This document shows, piece after piece, positions 16,866 through 26,085 of a stretch of DNA of 64,000 bases. This DNA comes from Bacteroidota bacterium (GTDB lineage Bacteria; Bacteroidota; Bacteroidia; Chitinophagales; Chitinophagaceae), in NCBI GenBank assembly GCA_018268075.1, contig JAFDXH010000248.1, positions 41,276-105,275 on the forward strand, given 5' to 3'. The notes under the pieces were generated by a model. That model was not told the origin of the DNA and searched no databases. It saw only the letters and a program-made list of their open reading frames with translations. The translations under genes and the position numbers were made by a program. Within the stretch, counting starts at the first letter, position 1; each line of letters opens with the position of its first letter.

Positions 16866-18965
16866 TTAAAAAGAATATATTGCCTGCATCTTTAATTCAG
16901 TTTTGGTATTACCCTTTATAACATCAAGACCACTACCTATAGATTTTTGGCCGGGGTAATAGGATTGTGCAATTCGCATCCATAAGGAAAGTTTGCGAGT
17001 AAGGTCGTAATTCACATTTAAATAGTAGCGGTAACCTTTTCCAAAAAACACCGGAATAGAATAACTATAAAGTACATCATTTTCAAAAGCATACAGGCGG
17101 CTATTATATCCATCAGTTTCAAAGTAACATAGCCTTATATTGCCCGATAGGGGCTTAAGTAAAGGCTTATAAATAACATCAGAATAAATAAGGAACCCGT
17201 TTTCGGGGGCGTCGCCTCTTTTATCAAACCAGCTTAGTTCTGCCCGCGAACGGAATGTAAAAGTCTTATTGATCTTGTAGGAAAACTGTGTGCGAAAGCC
17301 TTGCTTAGGCTTATCAATTACAGGATTAAATGGAAGGCCCAACGGATTGTAATTAATGGGTTTCGTTTCATCTCTATACCGAGCATAAATCTCTACATTT
17401 CTATTGGGGCTATAGGTTAATTGCAACATGTAATCACTACCAGAGCTCGGTGCATCTGTCCTGTACTTGACCCATGGGAAATTGTAAAAATCTGCATAGC
17501 CATCTATTCTTAATGAGGATATTGGCGTGATAGTGATACCTGAATAGAAACCACTCTCATTGGTCGGGAAGGTGTTCTCAGTAAATGCATTAGAATATAG
17601 TGATTGATACCCCTTTGATATTTTTCGGTACAGAAAACTCATATCCACGCGGGAATCTGGGCTTATAGCAAGTCCATTTATAAAAGCAGGATCACCGTCT
17701 TCATCTGTAGCGGCTTCGCCAAAAAAATGTGCATTTTTAAAAGTATAACTGTAATCTATACTGTAATTCCCTATTTTCTTTCCTGAAATAGCAAATAGGT
17801 TATATAATACATCTTGTTTATTGATTCTATGATCAAATTGATAATGTACACCATTGATACCTACATGCCACCTTTCGGTAGTGTATTTTAAATTACCCCC
17901 TAAAGTAAGCTGGCCCTGCACTCCTTTGCTGGCAACTTCACTATTGGTGCGATGGTATCCTGATTGTTGCAGGGAGGATACATAATCTATCAAGTCAAGG
18001 GTATCTACATTAAATCCCGCATCCAGCTTTCGATAGCTCGCAAATAAGGTACTTTCCCACCTATTCTTTTGAAGTGTAATGCCCACCCCACGGTTAAAAA
18101 TAATTTCGCCTGCAGAATTGTAGGGCCTAAGTACATCCGATTGCCTTTTGATATTTAATATCTCAGCCCCTTTTCCAAATGCAAGGCTTCCCCATTGAGT
18201 GAGACCCTGCCCTAGATTGATTGTAAAATCACCAATAGCCAATGCTTTTATAATGCCCAAATCGCGAACGAACAAATGAGCTGAATAAAAATCAAATCCC
18301 TGTTTTTGAGCCCCTTTAAAGAATTGCTCACCCGCATCCTTCTCTGCGGTAAAGCCAAATTGCAATTGATTTTTAAATTTATATCTATATCTGACTAATA
18401 TTTTTTGCGGACTACCTGGGTAAAAATTCTTTGCTTGGCTGCTATCCAATAAATACCCTTTTGATTTTTCCAAAACCTGAGTACCTCTTATTAATAAAGT
18501 ATTATTTCCACCATGAAATCGTTGTCCAAGCGAATAAAAAACATTGACTTTCTGATCAACAGTTATGTAAGGCTTCATTCTTCGTAAAGTCATTACATCT
18601 AGCCCGGGTACTGCCTGCAACTCATAGATATTTAAAAATGATCCAAATAATTTCCTATAAGAGATAATATTGCTTATTTGTATAGGCGATAAAATATGTA
18701 ATTGTTGCATAAGGCCTTCATCTGCATAATTCAAATTCAACGGCTCCTTAATAAAATGAACTAATTCCTGTAGATAGCTATCATCCTCGGTAGTAGCATC
18801 ATCATTCGTTGCAGTAAGATTTTCCAACTGCTCTTCTATAACTGGAGGCGGCTCTGTAGGCTCCACAGGCTTTTCCTGTGCTTGAGCACAGGAAAAACAT
18901 ATCCATGTAAAGATGAAACAAAATAATTTTTTGATGTTAATATAATTTTCAATTCTATTCAACAA
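16866..18965 (-). CDS. Outer-membrane barrel protein with helix-hairpin-helix domain
   Basis: 699 aa. A signal peptide (about 1-30, ending CAQAQ) is followed by a proline/glutamate-rich linker and a ComEA-like helix-hairpin-helix pair (about 65-130: PLNLNYADEGLMQQLHILSP, then LFGSFLNIYELQAVPGLD). From about residue 145 to the end it is a large beta-barrel with alternating strands and a terminal aromatic (MQAIYSF). The start is TTG (18965, or 18962) and overlaps the end of the upstream PorV/PorQ-like gene by 8-11 bases, so translation is coupled. The combination of a DNA-binding-type motif and a barrel suggests nucleic-acid or protein binding at the envelope, but its function is not known. Confidence 0.8.
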   Translation of the reverse strand: MLNRIENYINIKKLFCFIFTWICFSCAQAQEKPVEPTEPPPVIEEQLENLTATNDDATTEDDSYLQELVHFIKEPLNLNYADEGLMQQLHILSPIQISNIISYRKLFGSFLNIYELQAVPGLDVMTLRRMKPYITVDQKVNVFYSLGQRFHGGNNTLLIRGTQVLEKSKGYLLDSSQAKNFYPGSPQKILVRYRYKFKNQLQFGFTAEKDAGEQFFKGAQKQGFDFYSAHLFVRDLGIIKALAIGDFTINLGQGLTQWGSLAFGKGAEILNIKRQSDVLRPYNSAGEIIFNRGVGITLQKNRWESTLFASYRKLDAGFNVDTLDLIDYVSSLQQSGYHRTNSEVASKGVQGQLTLGGNLKYTTERWHVGINGVHYQFDHRINKQDVLYNLFAISGKKIGNYSIDYSYTFKNAHFFGEAATDEDGDPAFINGLAISPDSRVDMSFLYRKISKGYQSLYSNAFTENTFPTNESGFYSGITITPISSLRIDGYADFYNFPWVKYRTDAPSSGSDYMLQLTYSPNRNVEIYARYRDETKPINYNPLGLPFNPVIDKPKQGFRTQFSYKINKTFTFRSRAELSWFDKRGDAPENGFLIYSDVIYKPLLKPLSGNIRLCYFETDGYNSRLYAFENDVLYSYSIPVFFGKGYRYYLNVNYDLTRKLSLWMRIAQSYYPGQKSIGSGLDVIKGNTKTELKMQAIYSF

Positions 18966-19782
18966 CTTTCTTTTTAAAATTGTAAATTAACATCACACCG
19001 GGGCTTATACCCAACTGAGGGTGATAGCTTACTGAAATATCGAGCCGCAAATCATTCCAGCTTAATCCAGCCCCTGCAAAGGGCGATGAGTTCACAGAAT
19101 TAATACCGGCACGTGCAAAAAATTGCTTCATAAAGTTATATTGTACGCCTGCTTTCACATTTACAGGCACATTCTCTTCTTTAATAATTTCGGCACTAAC
19201 CATAAAATCTTCGCTTGCCTCGTAGCCTATTCCGAAAGTATAGATAGAAGCCAGCTTTTCATTGTCAGTTTTGGAAAGTGTACCTCCAACAGGATTATAA
19301 ATATTAATCCCTGCATTCAATTTATCTGTTAGGTGAACAATTGCAGCAATATCGAACGTAACAGCCGAACTGCTTTGATACGCAGGTATTCTAAAGGAAT
19401 AATAATTAAACCTAACCCCAATATCTAATGCTGCGCCAAGATTTCTTGCATAGAGTAAAGAAAGCTGAGATTCATTATAATTTTTATATCCTAAGTAATC
19501 TCCCTGAAATGCAAAATTTCCCTTTGTGGTGGGCAATGCAACTATTGCGGAATACATATTAGTGGCATTCAATAAAAACCTTCTTTCGCCATAGGCACCT
19601 ACCGCGCCATTCTTTAATTGTGCCAAAGCTGCCGCATTACTGCTTACAGAAAAAGCATCAACGTGGTGAATACTATAGGCCCCCATACCGGGGTAGCTTG
19701 CTGCTACAGGACTTTTAACCGGTTGGCCAAGAAGAATAACCGGCAATAAGAACAAGCAATTAAATAAAACAGTTAGTTTCAA
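18955..19782 (-). CDS. PorV/PorQ-like outer-membrane barrel protein
   Basis: 275 aa. Signal peptide ending LLGQ, then SYPGMGAYSIHHVDAFSVSSNAAALAQL, the FadL/PorV-type N-terminal plug motif (small residues, then an Asn-x-Ala turn). The remainder is alternating strands of a barrel, ending in an aromatic-basic terminus. The start is TTG: the frame has a stop two codons upstream and no suitable ATG. It is coupled to the helix-hairpin-helix barrel gene, and the two probably act together. Whether it belongs to the T9SS attachment machinery or is a separate porin is unclear. Confidence 0.7.
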   Translation of the reverse strand: MKLTVLFNCLFLLPVILLGQPVKSPVAASYPGMGAYSIHHVDAFSVSSNAAALAQLKNGAVGAYGERRFLLNATNMYSAIVALPTTKGNFAFQGDYLGYKNYNESQLSLLYARNLGAALDIGVRFNYYSFRIPAYQSSSAVTFDIAAIVHLTDKLNAGINIYNPVGGTLSKTDNEKLASIYTFGIGYEASEDFMVSAEIIKEENVPVNVKAGVQYNFMKQFFARAGINSVNSSPFAGAGLSWNDLRLDISVSYHPQLGISPGVMLIYNFKKKVVE

Positions 19783-19875
19783 AAGTCATGTTTTGGTATA
19801 AAATTTAAATATATTGATTAATACTAAATGAACCAGTCTAATTTAAAATAAAATTTTTAAAAGGATCGTGATCAT

Positions 19876-19883
19876 TAATTTTG
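19876..19883 (+). promoter_or_regulatory. -7 promoter box abutting the folD start
   Basis: TAATTTTG matches TAnnTTTG and ends four bases before the folD ATG. With the usual distance from the -7 box, transcription would start at or next to the A of ATG, predicting a leaderless mRNA. Confidence 0.5.
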
Positions 19884-19887
19884 CAAC

Positions 19888-20766
19888 ATGATATTAATGG
19901 AAGGAAAACCTGTAGCGGCTTCAATAAAAAATGAATTAAAAGCAGCCATCAGCAAGCGATCAAAGGAAAATAAAAAGACTCCACATTTGGCTGCTATTCT
20001 TGTAGGGAATAATGGTGCCAGTGAAACTTATGTAAATTCAAAAGTAAAAAATTGTCTTGAGGTAGGAATTATTTCTTCGCTTTTCAAATATGAAAATAAC
20101 ATTACCGAATCAGAGTTACTTCAACAAATAAAAATGTTGAATGAAAACGATGACATTGATGGCATTTTAGTGCAGCTTCCTTTGCCTGATCACATCTCCG
20201 AAAAAAAAGTAATTACCACCATATCGCCAGCAAAGGATGTGGATGGTTTTAATCCGGTAAGTGTGGGTAATATGGTTTTAGGATTTCCAACATTTATTTC
20301 TGCCACACCCTATGGTATTCTGCTTTTATTAAAATATTACAATATTAGCCTGAAGAGCAAGCATGTAGTAATTATCGGAAGAAGTAATATAGTAGGAACA
20401 CCATTAAGTATCCTACTAAGCCGCAACAACGAATTTGGTAATGCCACAGTAACCCTCACCCATTCCCACACTGCTGATCTAAAAGAAATTTGCAGAAGTG
20501 CTGATGTAATAATTGCAGCAATAGGCAAGCCCCAATTTATAAAAGCGGATATGATAAAAACTGGTGCTATAGTGATAGATGTAGGCATCAATAGGATTAA
20601 AGACGATAATAAAAAAAATGGATATGCGCTGGTGGGCGATGTGGACTTTGAAAGTGTGTCCAACAAGTCTTCCTATATATCTCCGGTGCCGGGTGGCGTA
20701 GGCCTTATGACGATAGCAGCTTTATTGAAAAATACTTTCAATGCCTGTATTTACCTTCATCCCTAA
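19888..20766 (+). CDS. folD: Bifunctional methylene-THF dehydrogenase/methenyl-THF cyclohydrolase
   Basis: Converts 5,10-methylene-THF to 10-formyl-THF via the methenyl form, supplying one-carbon units for purines and formyl-Met. 292 aa, full length. Family signatures: SETYVNSKVKNC with the catalytic lysine, the DIDGILVQLPLP motif, SPAKDVDGFNP, and PGGVGLMTIAALLKNT at the C-terminus. The Rossmann segment VIIGRSNIVGTPLS binds NADP. It lies ten bases upstream of queE and probably shares its transcript. Confidence 0.96.
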   Translation: MILMEGKPVAASIKNELKAAISKRSKENKKTPHLAAILVGNNGASETYVNSKVKNCLEVGIISSLFKYENNITESELLQQIKMLNENDDIDGILVQLPLPDHISEKKVITTISPAKDVDGFNPVSVGNMVLGFPTFISATPYGILLLLKYYNISLKSKHVVIIGRSNIVGTPLSILLSRNNEFGNATVTLTHSHTADLKEICRSADVIIAAIGKPQFIKADMIKTGAIVIDVGINRIKDDNKKNGYALVGDVDFESVSNKSSYISPVPGGVGLMTIAALLKNTFNACIYLHP

Positions 20767-20776
20767 TATTGCTCAA

Positions 20777-21397
20777 ATGAATCAGGCTATTTCAGATACT
20801 ACCATCTTACCTGTAATGGAGCATTTTTATACCATTCAGGGAGAGGGCTTTCACCAAGGCCGTGCTGCTTATTTTATTCGGCTTGCTGGCTGCGATGTAG
20901 GCTGCGTATGGTGCGATGTAAAAGAAAGTTGGGACAAAGCCAGCCATCCTTTATTAGAAATAAAAAAACTGGTTAATAACGCAATCTGCCATCCCGCAAG
21001 ATTGGCTGTGATTACCGGTGGTGAACCTTGCATGCATTCACTATATGAACTTACAGATCAACTACGCCAATCTGGTTTTGAAACAAATCTGGAAACTTCT
21101 GGCGCCTATCCTATTTCCGGTCTATGGGATTGGATATGCCTATCGCCCAAAAAATTCAAGTCGCCCCTACCTGAAAATTTACAAAAAGCCAATGAGATAA
21201 AGGTTATCATATATAATCAATCTGATTTTGCATGGGCTGAAAAATTTGAAAAAATGGTTAGCGATGAATGTAAAATGTATTTGCAACCGGAGTGGAGCAG
21301 AGTTGAAAAAATGACTCCTTTAATTATTGAATATATTATGAGGCATCCTCAATGGCAATTATCACTTCAGGTTCATAAGTATATTGGGGTTCCTTAA
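20777..21397 (+). CDS. queE: 7-carboxy-7-deazaguanine synthase
   Basis: Radical-SAM enzyme that contracts the ring of 6-carboxytetrahydropterin to CDG in queuosine synthesis. Starting at the ATG at 20777 it is 206 aa. The cluster motif C39-x3-C43-x2-C46 (AGCDVGCVWCD) follows the substrate-entry segment YTIQGEGFHQGRAAYFIRL. VITGGEPCMH is the SAM-binding GGE motif. ETSGAYP and CLSPKKFKSP complete the family pattern. An earlier ATG at 20741 overlaps folD and adds residues before the conserved start, so I do not use it. queC, queD and queF are not in the window. Confidence 0.93.
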   Translation: MNQAISDTTILPVMEHFYTIQGEGFHQGRAAYFIRLAGCDVGCVWCDVKESWDKASHPLLEIKKLVNNAICHPARLAVITGGEPCMHSLYELTDQLRQSGFETNLETSGAYPISGLWDWICLSPKKFKSPLPENLQKANEIKVIIYNQSDFAWAEKFEKMVSDECKMYLQPEWSRVEKMTPLIIEYIMRHPQWQLSLQVHKYIGVP

Positions 21398-21471
21398 TAT
21401 TTTTTTACCTTCCTTAACAACAAAAACTATTCAGGCAAGTAAATTCGTTTTAATTTTAAATAAATGGAATT

Positions 21472-23388
21472 ATGCCCCGAAGTGTCCTCTTACTCATTCT
21501 ATTTTGCTATGTACAGCCTTTAAAAGCTCAATGGTACGATGCAGATAAAATTGACCATAATGCACTAACTATATATACTTTGGCTAACAATAAGGCTCGA
21601 GCAGGAGAATATACTACAGCTATTCAAATGATAAATGAGGCTCTGAAAAAGGAGCCCAGATTTGTGGATGCCTATCTTTCACTCGCTGGTATTTATGGAG
21701 ATTTGAAAAATTATTCACTGGCAGTAACAAATTTTTCTAAGGCCATCGAACTGGATTCTGTTTATACAAAATATTATCTGCTACCCTATTCAATAGACCT
21801 TGCCGGATGTGGCAAATTTTCTGAGGCTTTAAATGCAATTAATAATTTTTTAAATAACCCGAGCATTAATGAAAGAAGTAGAAAAGCTGGTGAATTCCGG
21901 AAAAAAACTTATGAATTTGCAGTAGCCTATGCACATAAATATGAATCACAACCTTACAATTTTACTCCTGAAAATTTAGGTGACAGCATCAACTCTGCCG
22001 ACAATGAATACTTTCCCTCATTAACTGTAGATGGACTAACAATAACACTCACACGAAAAATAAAAGGAAACGAAGATATATACATAAGCCATAAACACAA
22101 TGGTATCTGGGGACTCGCTATGCCTTTGCCTGGAAATATTAATTCATCAGGCTTTAATGAAGGCGCACAGAATATATCGCAGGATGGTACATGGATGATA
22201 TTTACCGGTTGTAATTTCCCCAAAGGCCTAGGAAGTTGCGATCTCTATATTTCATTTCTCACTAAAAATGGATGGAGTGAACCTAAAAATTTAGGGCCAA
22301 ATGTAAATAGTGAGTTTTGGGAATCTACTCCTTCTCTTTCGCCGGATAAGCGGGATCTGTATTTTAGTGCAAATGTACCCGGTGGCTTTGGTGGGAAAGA
22401 TATTTGGGTATGCCATCGTGACGATAACGGTAAATGGCAGGAGCCCGAAAACTTGGGTGCAACCATCAACACAGATGCCGACGAAAGCACCCCATTTATA
22501 CATGCAGATAATCAAACGCTATATTTTAATTCGAACGGGCTACCGGGCTACAGCGAAAAGCCCGATCTTTTTATGTCAAAAAAAATGCCGGATGGCAAAT
22601 GGTCCATTCCTGAAAATCTGGGATACCCAATCAATACTATTGATGACGAAGGATCAATGGTAGTGGCCTCAGATGGCAAAACAGCCTATTATTCCAGTGA
22701 TAAAAGCGACTCCAAGGGCGGGCTGGATATTTATAGTTTTACACTACCTGAGCACCTTCGGGCAATGAGAACCTTATGGACCAAAGGAAAGGTATATGAC
22801 TCACTAACTCATGAAGGGCTGCCCTCTACTGTAGTACTTACAGATATTGTCACAAAAACGATTATCAGCCGATTGCAAACTGATGAAGATGGTAATTATC
22901 TGGTAACATTACCCGTTGGCAAGGATTATGCCTTTAATGTACAACGAAAGGGGTATTTATTTTATTCTGAAAATTTCAATATCAACGCTACCTCCAAAGA
23001 CTCTATATTTCAACGAGATATACCATTACAACCTTTGGTTAAAAATGCAGCAATCGTTTTAAAAAATATCTTTTTTGATACAAAAAAAGCCGACTTGAAA
23101 TCAGAGTCGCTCATAGAACTAAACAATGTAATAACCCTTATGAATGAAAATCCGAATTTGAAAATAAGAATTACAGGGTTTACAGATAATGTAGGAAGTA
23201 TGCAGGACAATCTTGCACTTTCAAAAAACCGCGCTATATCTGTAGTAAATTACCTCATCAGTAAATCTATTGACAAATCCAGGCTGCAATATAGCGGGCT
23301 AGGCGCCAGCCACCCCATCACCCCAAATGACTCAGAATATGGGCGTAGCTTAAACAGGCGAACAGAATTAACCGTAATAAGCAATTAA
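21472..23388 (+). CDS. PorE-like OmpA-family protein (TPR, beta-propeller, CRD, OmpA)
   Basis: 638 aa. Domains in order: signal peptide ending PLKAQ, TPR region (about 24-150), PD40-type beta-propeller blades (about 173-423, each with an SxDG/D-x-x-x-YF core such as SLSPDKRDLYFSAN), carboxypeptidase-regulatory-like domain (about 436-520), and a C-terminal OmpA peptidoglycan-binding domain (about 530-638, with NIFFDTKKADL, GFTDNVGS and NRAISVVNYL). This order matches PorE, which anchors the T9SS to peptidoglycan. PorE is a lipoprotein; I see no lipobox cysteine here, so this may be a paralogue. Confidence 0.82.
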   Translation: MPRSVLLLILFCYVQPLKAQWYDADKIDHNALTIYTLANNKARAGEYTTAIQMINEALKKEPRFVDAYLSLAGIYGDLKNYSLAVTNFSKAIELDSVYTKYYLLPYSIDLAGCGKFSEALNAINNFLNNPSINERSRKAGEFRKKTYEFAVAYAHKYESQPYNFTPENLGDSINSADNEYFPSLTVDGLTITLTRKIKGNEDIYISHKHNGIWGLAMPLPGNINSSGFNEGAQNISQDGTWMIFTGCNFPKGLGSCDLYISFLTKNGWSEPKNLGPNVNSEFWESTPSLSPDKRDLYFSANVPGGFGGKDIWVCHRDDNGKWQEPENLGATINTDADESTPFIHADNQTLYFNSNGLPGYSEKPDLFMSKKMPDGKWSIPENLGYPINTIDDEGSMVVASDGKTAYYSSDKSDSKGGLDIYSFTLPEHLRAMRTLWTKGKVYDSLTHEGLPSTVVLTDIVTKTIISRLQTDEDGNYLVTLPVGKDYAFNVQRKGYLFYSENFNINATSKDSIFQRDIPLQPLVKNAAIVLKNIFFDTKKADLKSESLIELNNVITLMNENPNLKIRITGFTDNVGSMQDNLALSKNRAISVVNYLISKSIDKSRLQYSGLGASHPITPNDSEYGRSLNRRTELTVISN

Positions 23389-23431
23389 ATTTATTGATTG
23401 GTGATTATTTAATATTTTACGCTTCTACGAT

Positions 23432-24535
23432 ATGAGCGACGAACTAATATACCAAATTGCACTTACTCAAGTACCTCATATCGGTGATGTACACTCGAAA
23501 GCGCTTGTCAATCATTTTGGCTCAGCTTCTGCGGTTTTCAAAGCCTCAAAAAAAGAATTAGATTTTATAGATGGTATCGGAAGCATAAGGGCTACCTCTT
23601 TAAAAGGTTTCAATAATTTCAAAGAAGCAGAAAAAGAAATTGCATTTATTGAAAAATTCAAGATATCACCACTTTTTATTACTTCTGAAAATTATCCCAA
23701 AAGGCTTTTAAACTGTTATGACAGCCCTTCACTATTGTATTACAAAGGAAATGCTGATCTGAATACTTCCAAAATAGTCGCCGTTGTAGGCACCAGGTCT
23801 CACAATGATTATGGAAAAATGATCTGTGAAAAATTAATAAATGACCTGATAGATGAAGACATATTAATAGTGAGTGGACTCGCTTATGGCATAGACAGTA
23901 TTGCACATAAGTGCGCTGTAAAAAGCAATTTAAAAACAGTAGGCGTACTTGCTCATGGTCTGGATAACGTTTACCCTGCACAGAATAAAATCCTCGCAAG
24001 AGAAATGGTAAAGAATGGCGGGTTGCTTACTGAATTTAAAAGCAACACTAAGCCCGATAAACAAAATTTCCCAACAAGAAACAGGATTGTGGCCGGCATG
24101 AGTGATTGTATAGTAGTAATAGAAACAGGCATAAAGGGTGGCTCACTTATTACAGCAGAATTAGCAAATGGATACAATAAAGATGTTTTTGCATTTCCGG
24201 GAAGAGTTTCAGACCAAAAAAGTGAAGGCTGCAATTATTTAATTAAAAATAACAAAGCAGCATTAATTACGAGTGCCGACGACCTTTTAGAAAATATGGG
24301 ATGGAAAAAAAAGGTAAACCCCGTAGCCCGCAAACAACGAGCATTGTTTATAGAACTTGCGCCCGAGGAAAAAATCATCATCGGATTGTTTGATAGCAAT
24401 GACACCTTGCATATAGATGAACTATACTTAAAAAGTAAATTAAGCAGCAGTGCGGTAGCTCAGGCTTTATTAATGCTTGAAATGCAGGGTATTATTGCAA
24501 GCCTCCCGGGAAAAACCTATAAAATGCTGGATTGA
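23432..24535 (+). CDS. dprA: DNA-processing protein DprA
   Basis: Loads RecA on incoming single-stranded DNA during natural transformation. 367 aa. An N-terminal helix-hairpin-helix-like region (about 1-70) precedes the Rossmann-type core, with VVGTRSHNDYGKM, ILIVSGLAYGIDSIAH, GVLAHGLDNVYP and FPTRNRIVAGMSD. The last 65 residues form a winged-helix domain (IHIDELYLKSKLS-type segment, here LHIDELYLKSKLS). Its stop lies 34 bases before the guaB ATG. The guaB promoter box sits in that gap. Confidence 0.93.
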   Translation: MSDELIYQIALTQVPHIGDVHSKALVNHFGSASAVFKASKKELDFIDGIGSIRATSLKGFNNFKEAEKEIAFIEKFKISPLFITSENYPKRLLNCYDSPSLLYYKGNADLNTSKIVAVVGTRSHNDYGKMICEKLINDLIDEDILIVSGLAYGIDSIAHKCAVKSNLKTVGVLAHGLDNVYPAQNKILAREMVKNGGLLTEFKSNTKPDKQNFPTRNRIVAGMSDCIVVIETGIKGGSLITAELANGYNKDVFAFPGRVSDQKSEGCNYLIKNNKAALITSADDLLENMGWKKKVNPVARKQRALFIELAPEEKIIIGLFDSNDTLHIDELYLKSKLSSSAVAQALLMLEMQGIIASLPGKTYKMLD

Positions 24536-24558
24536 AAAAATCTATCATTCCGGAATAT

Positions 24559-24566
24559 TATCTTTG
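24559..24566 (+). promoter_or_regulatory. -7 promoter box abutting the guaB start
   Basis: TATCTTTG exactly fits TAnnTTTG and ends three bases before the guaB ATG at 24570. Transcription would start at about the ATG, so a leaderless guaB mRNA is predicted. A TTG lies 24 bases upstream of the box, somewhat far for a -33 element. Confidence 0.55.
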
Positions 24567-24569
24567 CAC

Positions 24570-26057
24570 ATGCCTACAAAAAATAATGGAGCCACAGCTC
24601 CCCAAAAATCATTTATTGAAGGGTTGACCTTCGATGACGTTTTACTTGTTCCCGCATATAGTGAGGTATTACCAAGAAATGTAAATATCAGGTGCAGACT
24701 GACGTCAAAAATTTTTTTAAACATCCCGATGCTTAGTGCGGCAATGGATACCGTTACAGAAGCAACACTTGCCATAGCGCTGGCGCGCGAAGGCGGGCTG
24801 GGTATTCTTCATAAAAATATGACGATAGAGCAACAGGCTGCCCAAGTGCGGCGTGTAAAACGAAGTGAAAGCGGCATGATCATGGATCCAGTGACCTTGC
24901 CAGAGGATGCCACATTAGGTGAGGCTTTGTATTTAATGAAAGAAAATAAAATAGGCGGTATCCCTATTACCAATAGTGTAGGCAAGCTCACAGGAATATT
25001 GACCAATCGGGATTTAAGATTTGAGACAAACCTTAAAAGAAGTGTGAGCGAATTAATGACTTCAGAAAATTTAATAACAGCCCGCGAAGGAACAGATCTT
25101 GAAAAAGCTCAGATTATACTTAGAAAACATAAAATAGAAAAACTTCCTGTAGTAAACAACAAAGGGATTCTGAAGGGGCTTATTACCTACAGAGATATAT
25201 TAAAAGTTCACAATCACCCCTTGGCTGCTAAAGACGAATTTGGCAGGCTTATTTCTGGTGCAGGTGTAGGTATCACCAATGATATTATGGATCGTGTATA
25301 TGCACTACAGGAGGTAGGAGTAGATGTAATATGTCTGGATAGCGCCCATGGCCATACTAAGGGCGTAATTGATGCACTTAAAAAAATAAAAAAATCATTT
25401 AAAAATTTTGCAGTAATTGCCGGCAATGTTGCTACGGGTGAAGGTGCAAAGGCATTGGCTGATGCAGGTGCAGATGCGGTAAAAGTAGGAATTGGGCCTG
25501 GCTCTATATGTACCACCCGCATAGTTGCAGGAGCTGGAGTACCACAAATAACAGCTATTATGCAGGTAGCCCAATCGCTAAAAAATAAAAATGTAGGAAT
25601 AATTGCCGATGGCGGCATCAGATATACGGGTGATATGGTGAAAGCTATTGCAGCAGGCGCTGATTGTGTAATGATGGGAGGCGTATTTGCCGGAACAGAA
25701 GAAAGCCCTGGCGAGACAATCATTTATGAGGGAAGAAAATTTAAGCAATACCGCGGTATGGGTTCATTGGGCGCCATGGCGCAAGGCAGTAGCGACAGAT
25801 ATTTCCAAGAAAAAGAAGAGCAAGCTCAAAAATATGTGCCCGAAGGAATTGAAGGACGAATAGCGTACAAAGGAAATCTTCATGAAATAGTACACCAGTT
25901 TACAGGTGGCCTACGTGCAGGAATGGGTTATTGCGGAGCTAAAGATATTGACAACTTGAAAAATGCCACATTCATAAAAATCACCAACGCAGGTATGCGT
26001 GAAAGCCATGCACACGATATCGAGATTACCAAAGAAGCTCCCAATTACAGCCGTTGA
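24570..26057 (+). CDS. guaB: IMP dehydrogenase
   Basis: Oxidises IMP to XMP with NAD+, the committed step to GMP. 495 aa from the ATG at 24570; the longer frame would start inside dprA. Domain order: N-terminal barrel half ([18 protein letters not shown]), two CBS domains (about 105-215, each ending in a [11 protein letters not shown] or [10 protein letters not shown] strand), then the catalytic half with Cys314 in GPGSICTTR, the [11 protein letters not shown] phosphate loop and the flap segment. The CBS pair suggests nucleotide regulation, as is known for the family. Confidence 0.97.
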   Translation: MPTKNNGATAPQKSFIEGLTFDDVLLVPAYSEVLPRNVNIRCRLTSKIFLNIPMLSAAMDTVTEATLAIALAREGGLGILHKNMTIEQQAAQVRRVKRSESGMIMDPVTLPEDATLGEALYLMKENKIGGIPITNSVGKLTGILTNRDLRFETNLKRSVSELMTSENLITAREGTDLEKAQIILRKHKIEKLPVVNNKGILKGLITYRDILKVHNHPLAAKDEFGRLISGAGVGITNDIMDRVYALQEVGVDVICLDSAHGHTKGVIDALKKIKKSFKNFAVIAGNVATGEGAKALADAGADAVKVGIGPGSICTTRIVAGAGVPQITAIMQVAQSLKNKNVGIIADGGIRYTGDMVKAIAAGADCVMMGGVFAGTEESPGETIIYEGRKFKQYRGMGSLGAMAQGSSDRYFQEKEEQAQKYVPEGIEGRIAYKGNLHEIVHQFTGGLRAGMGYCGAKDIDNLKNATFIKITNAGMRESHAHDIEITKEAPNYSR

Positions 26058-26085
26058 TTACTTCAAAAAAAAATAGTTATCCATT

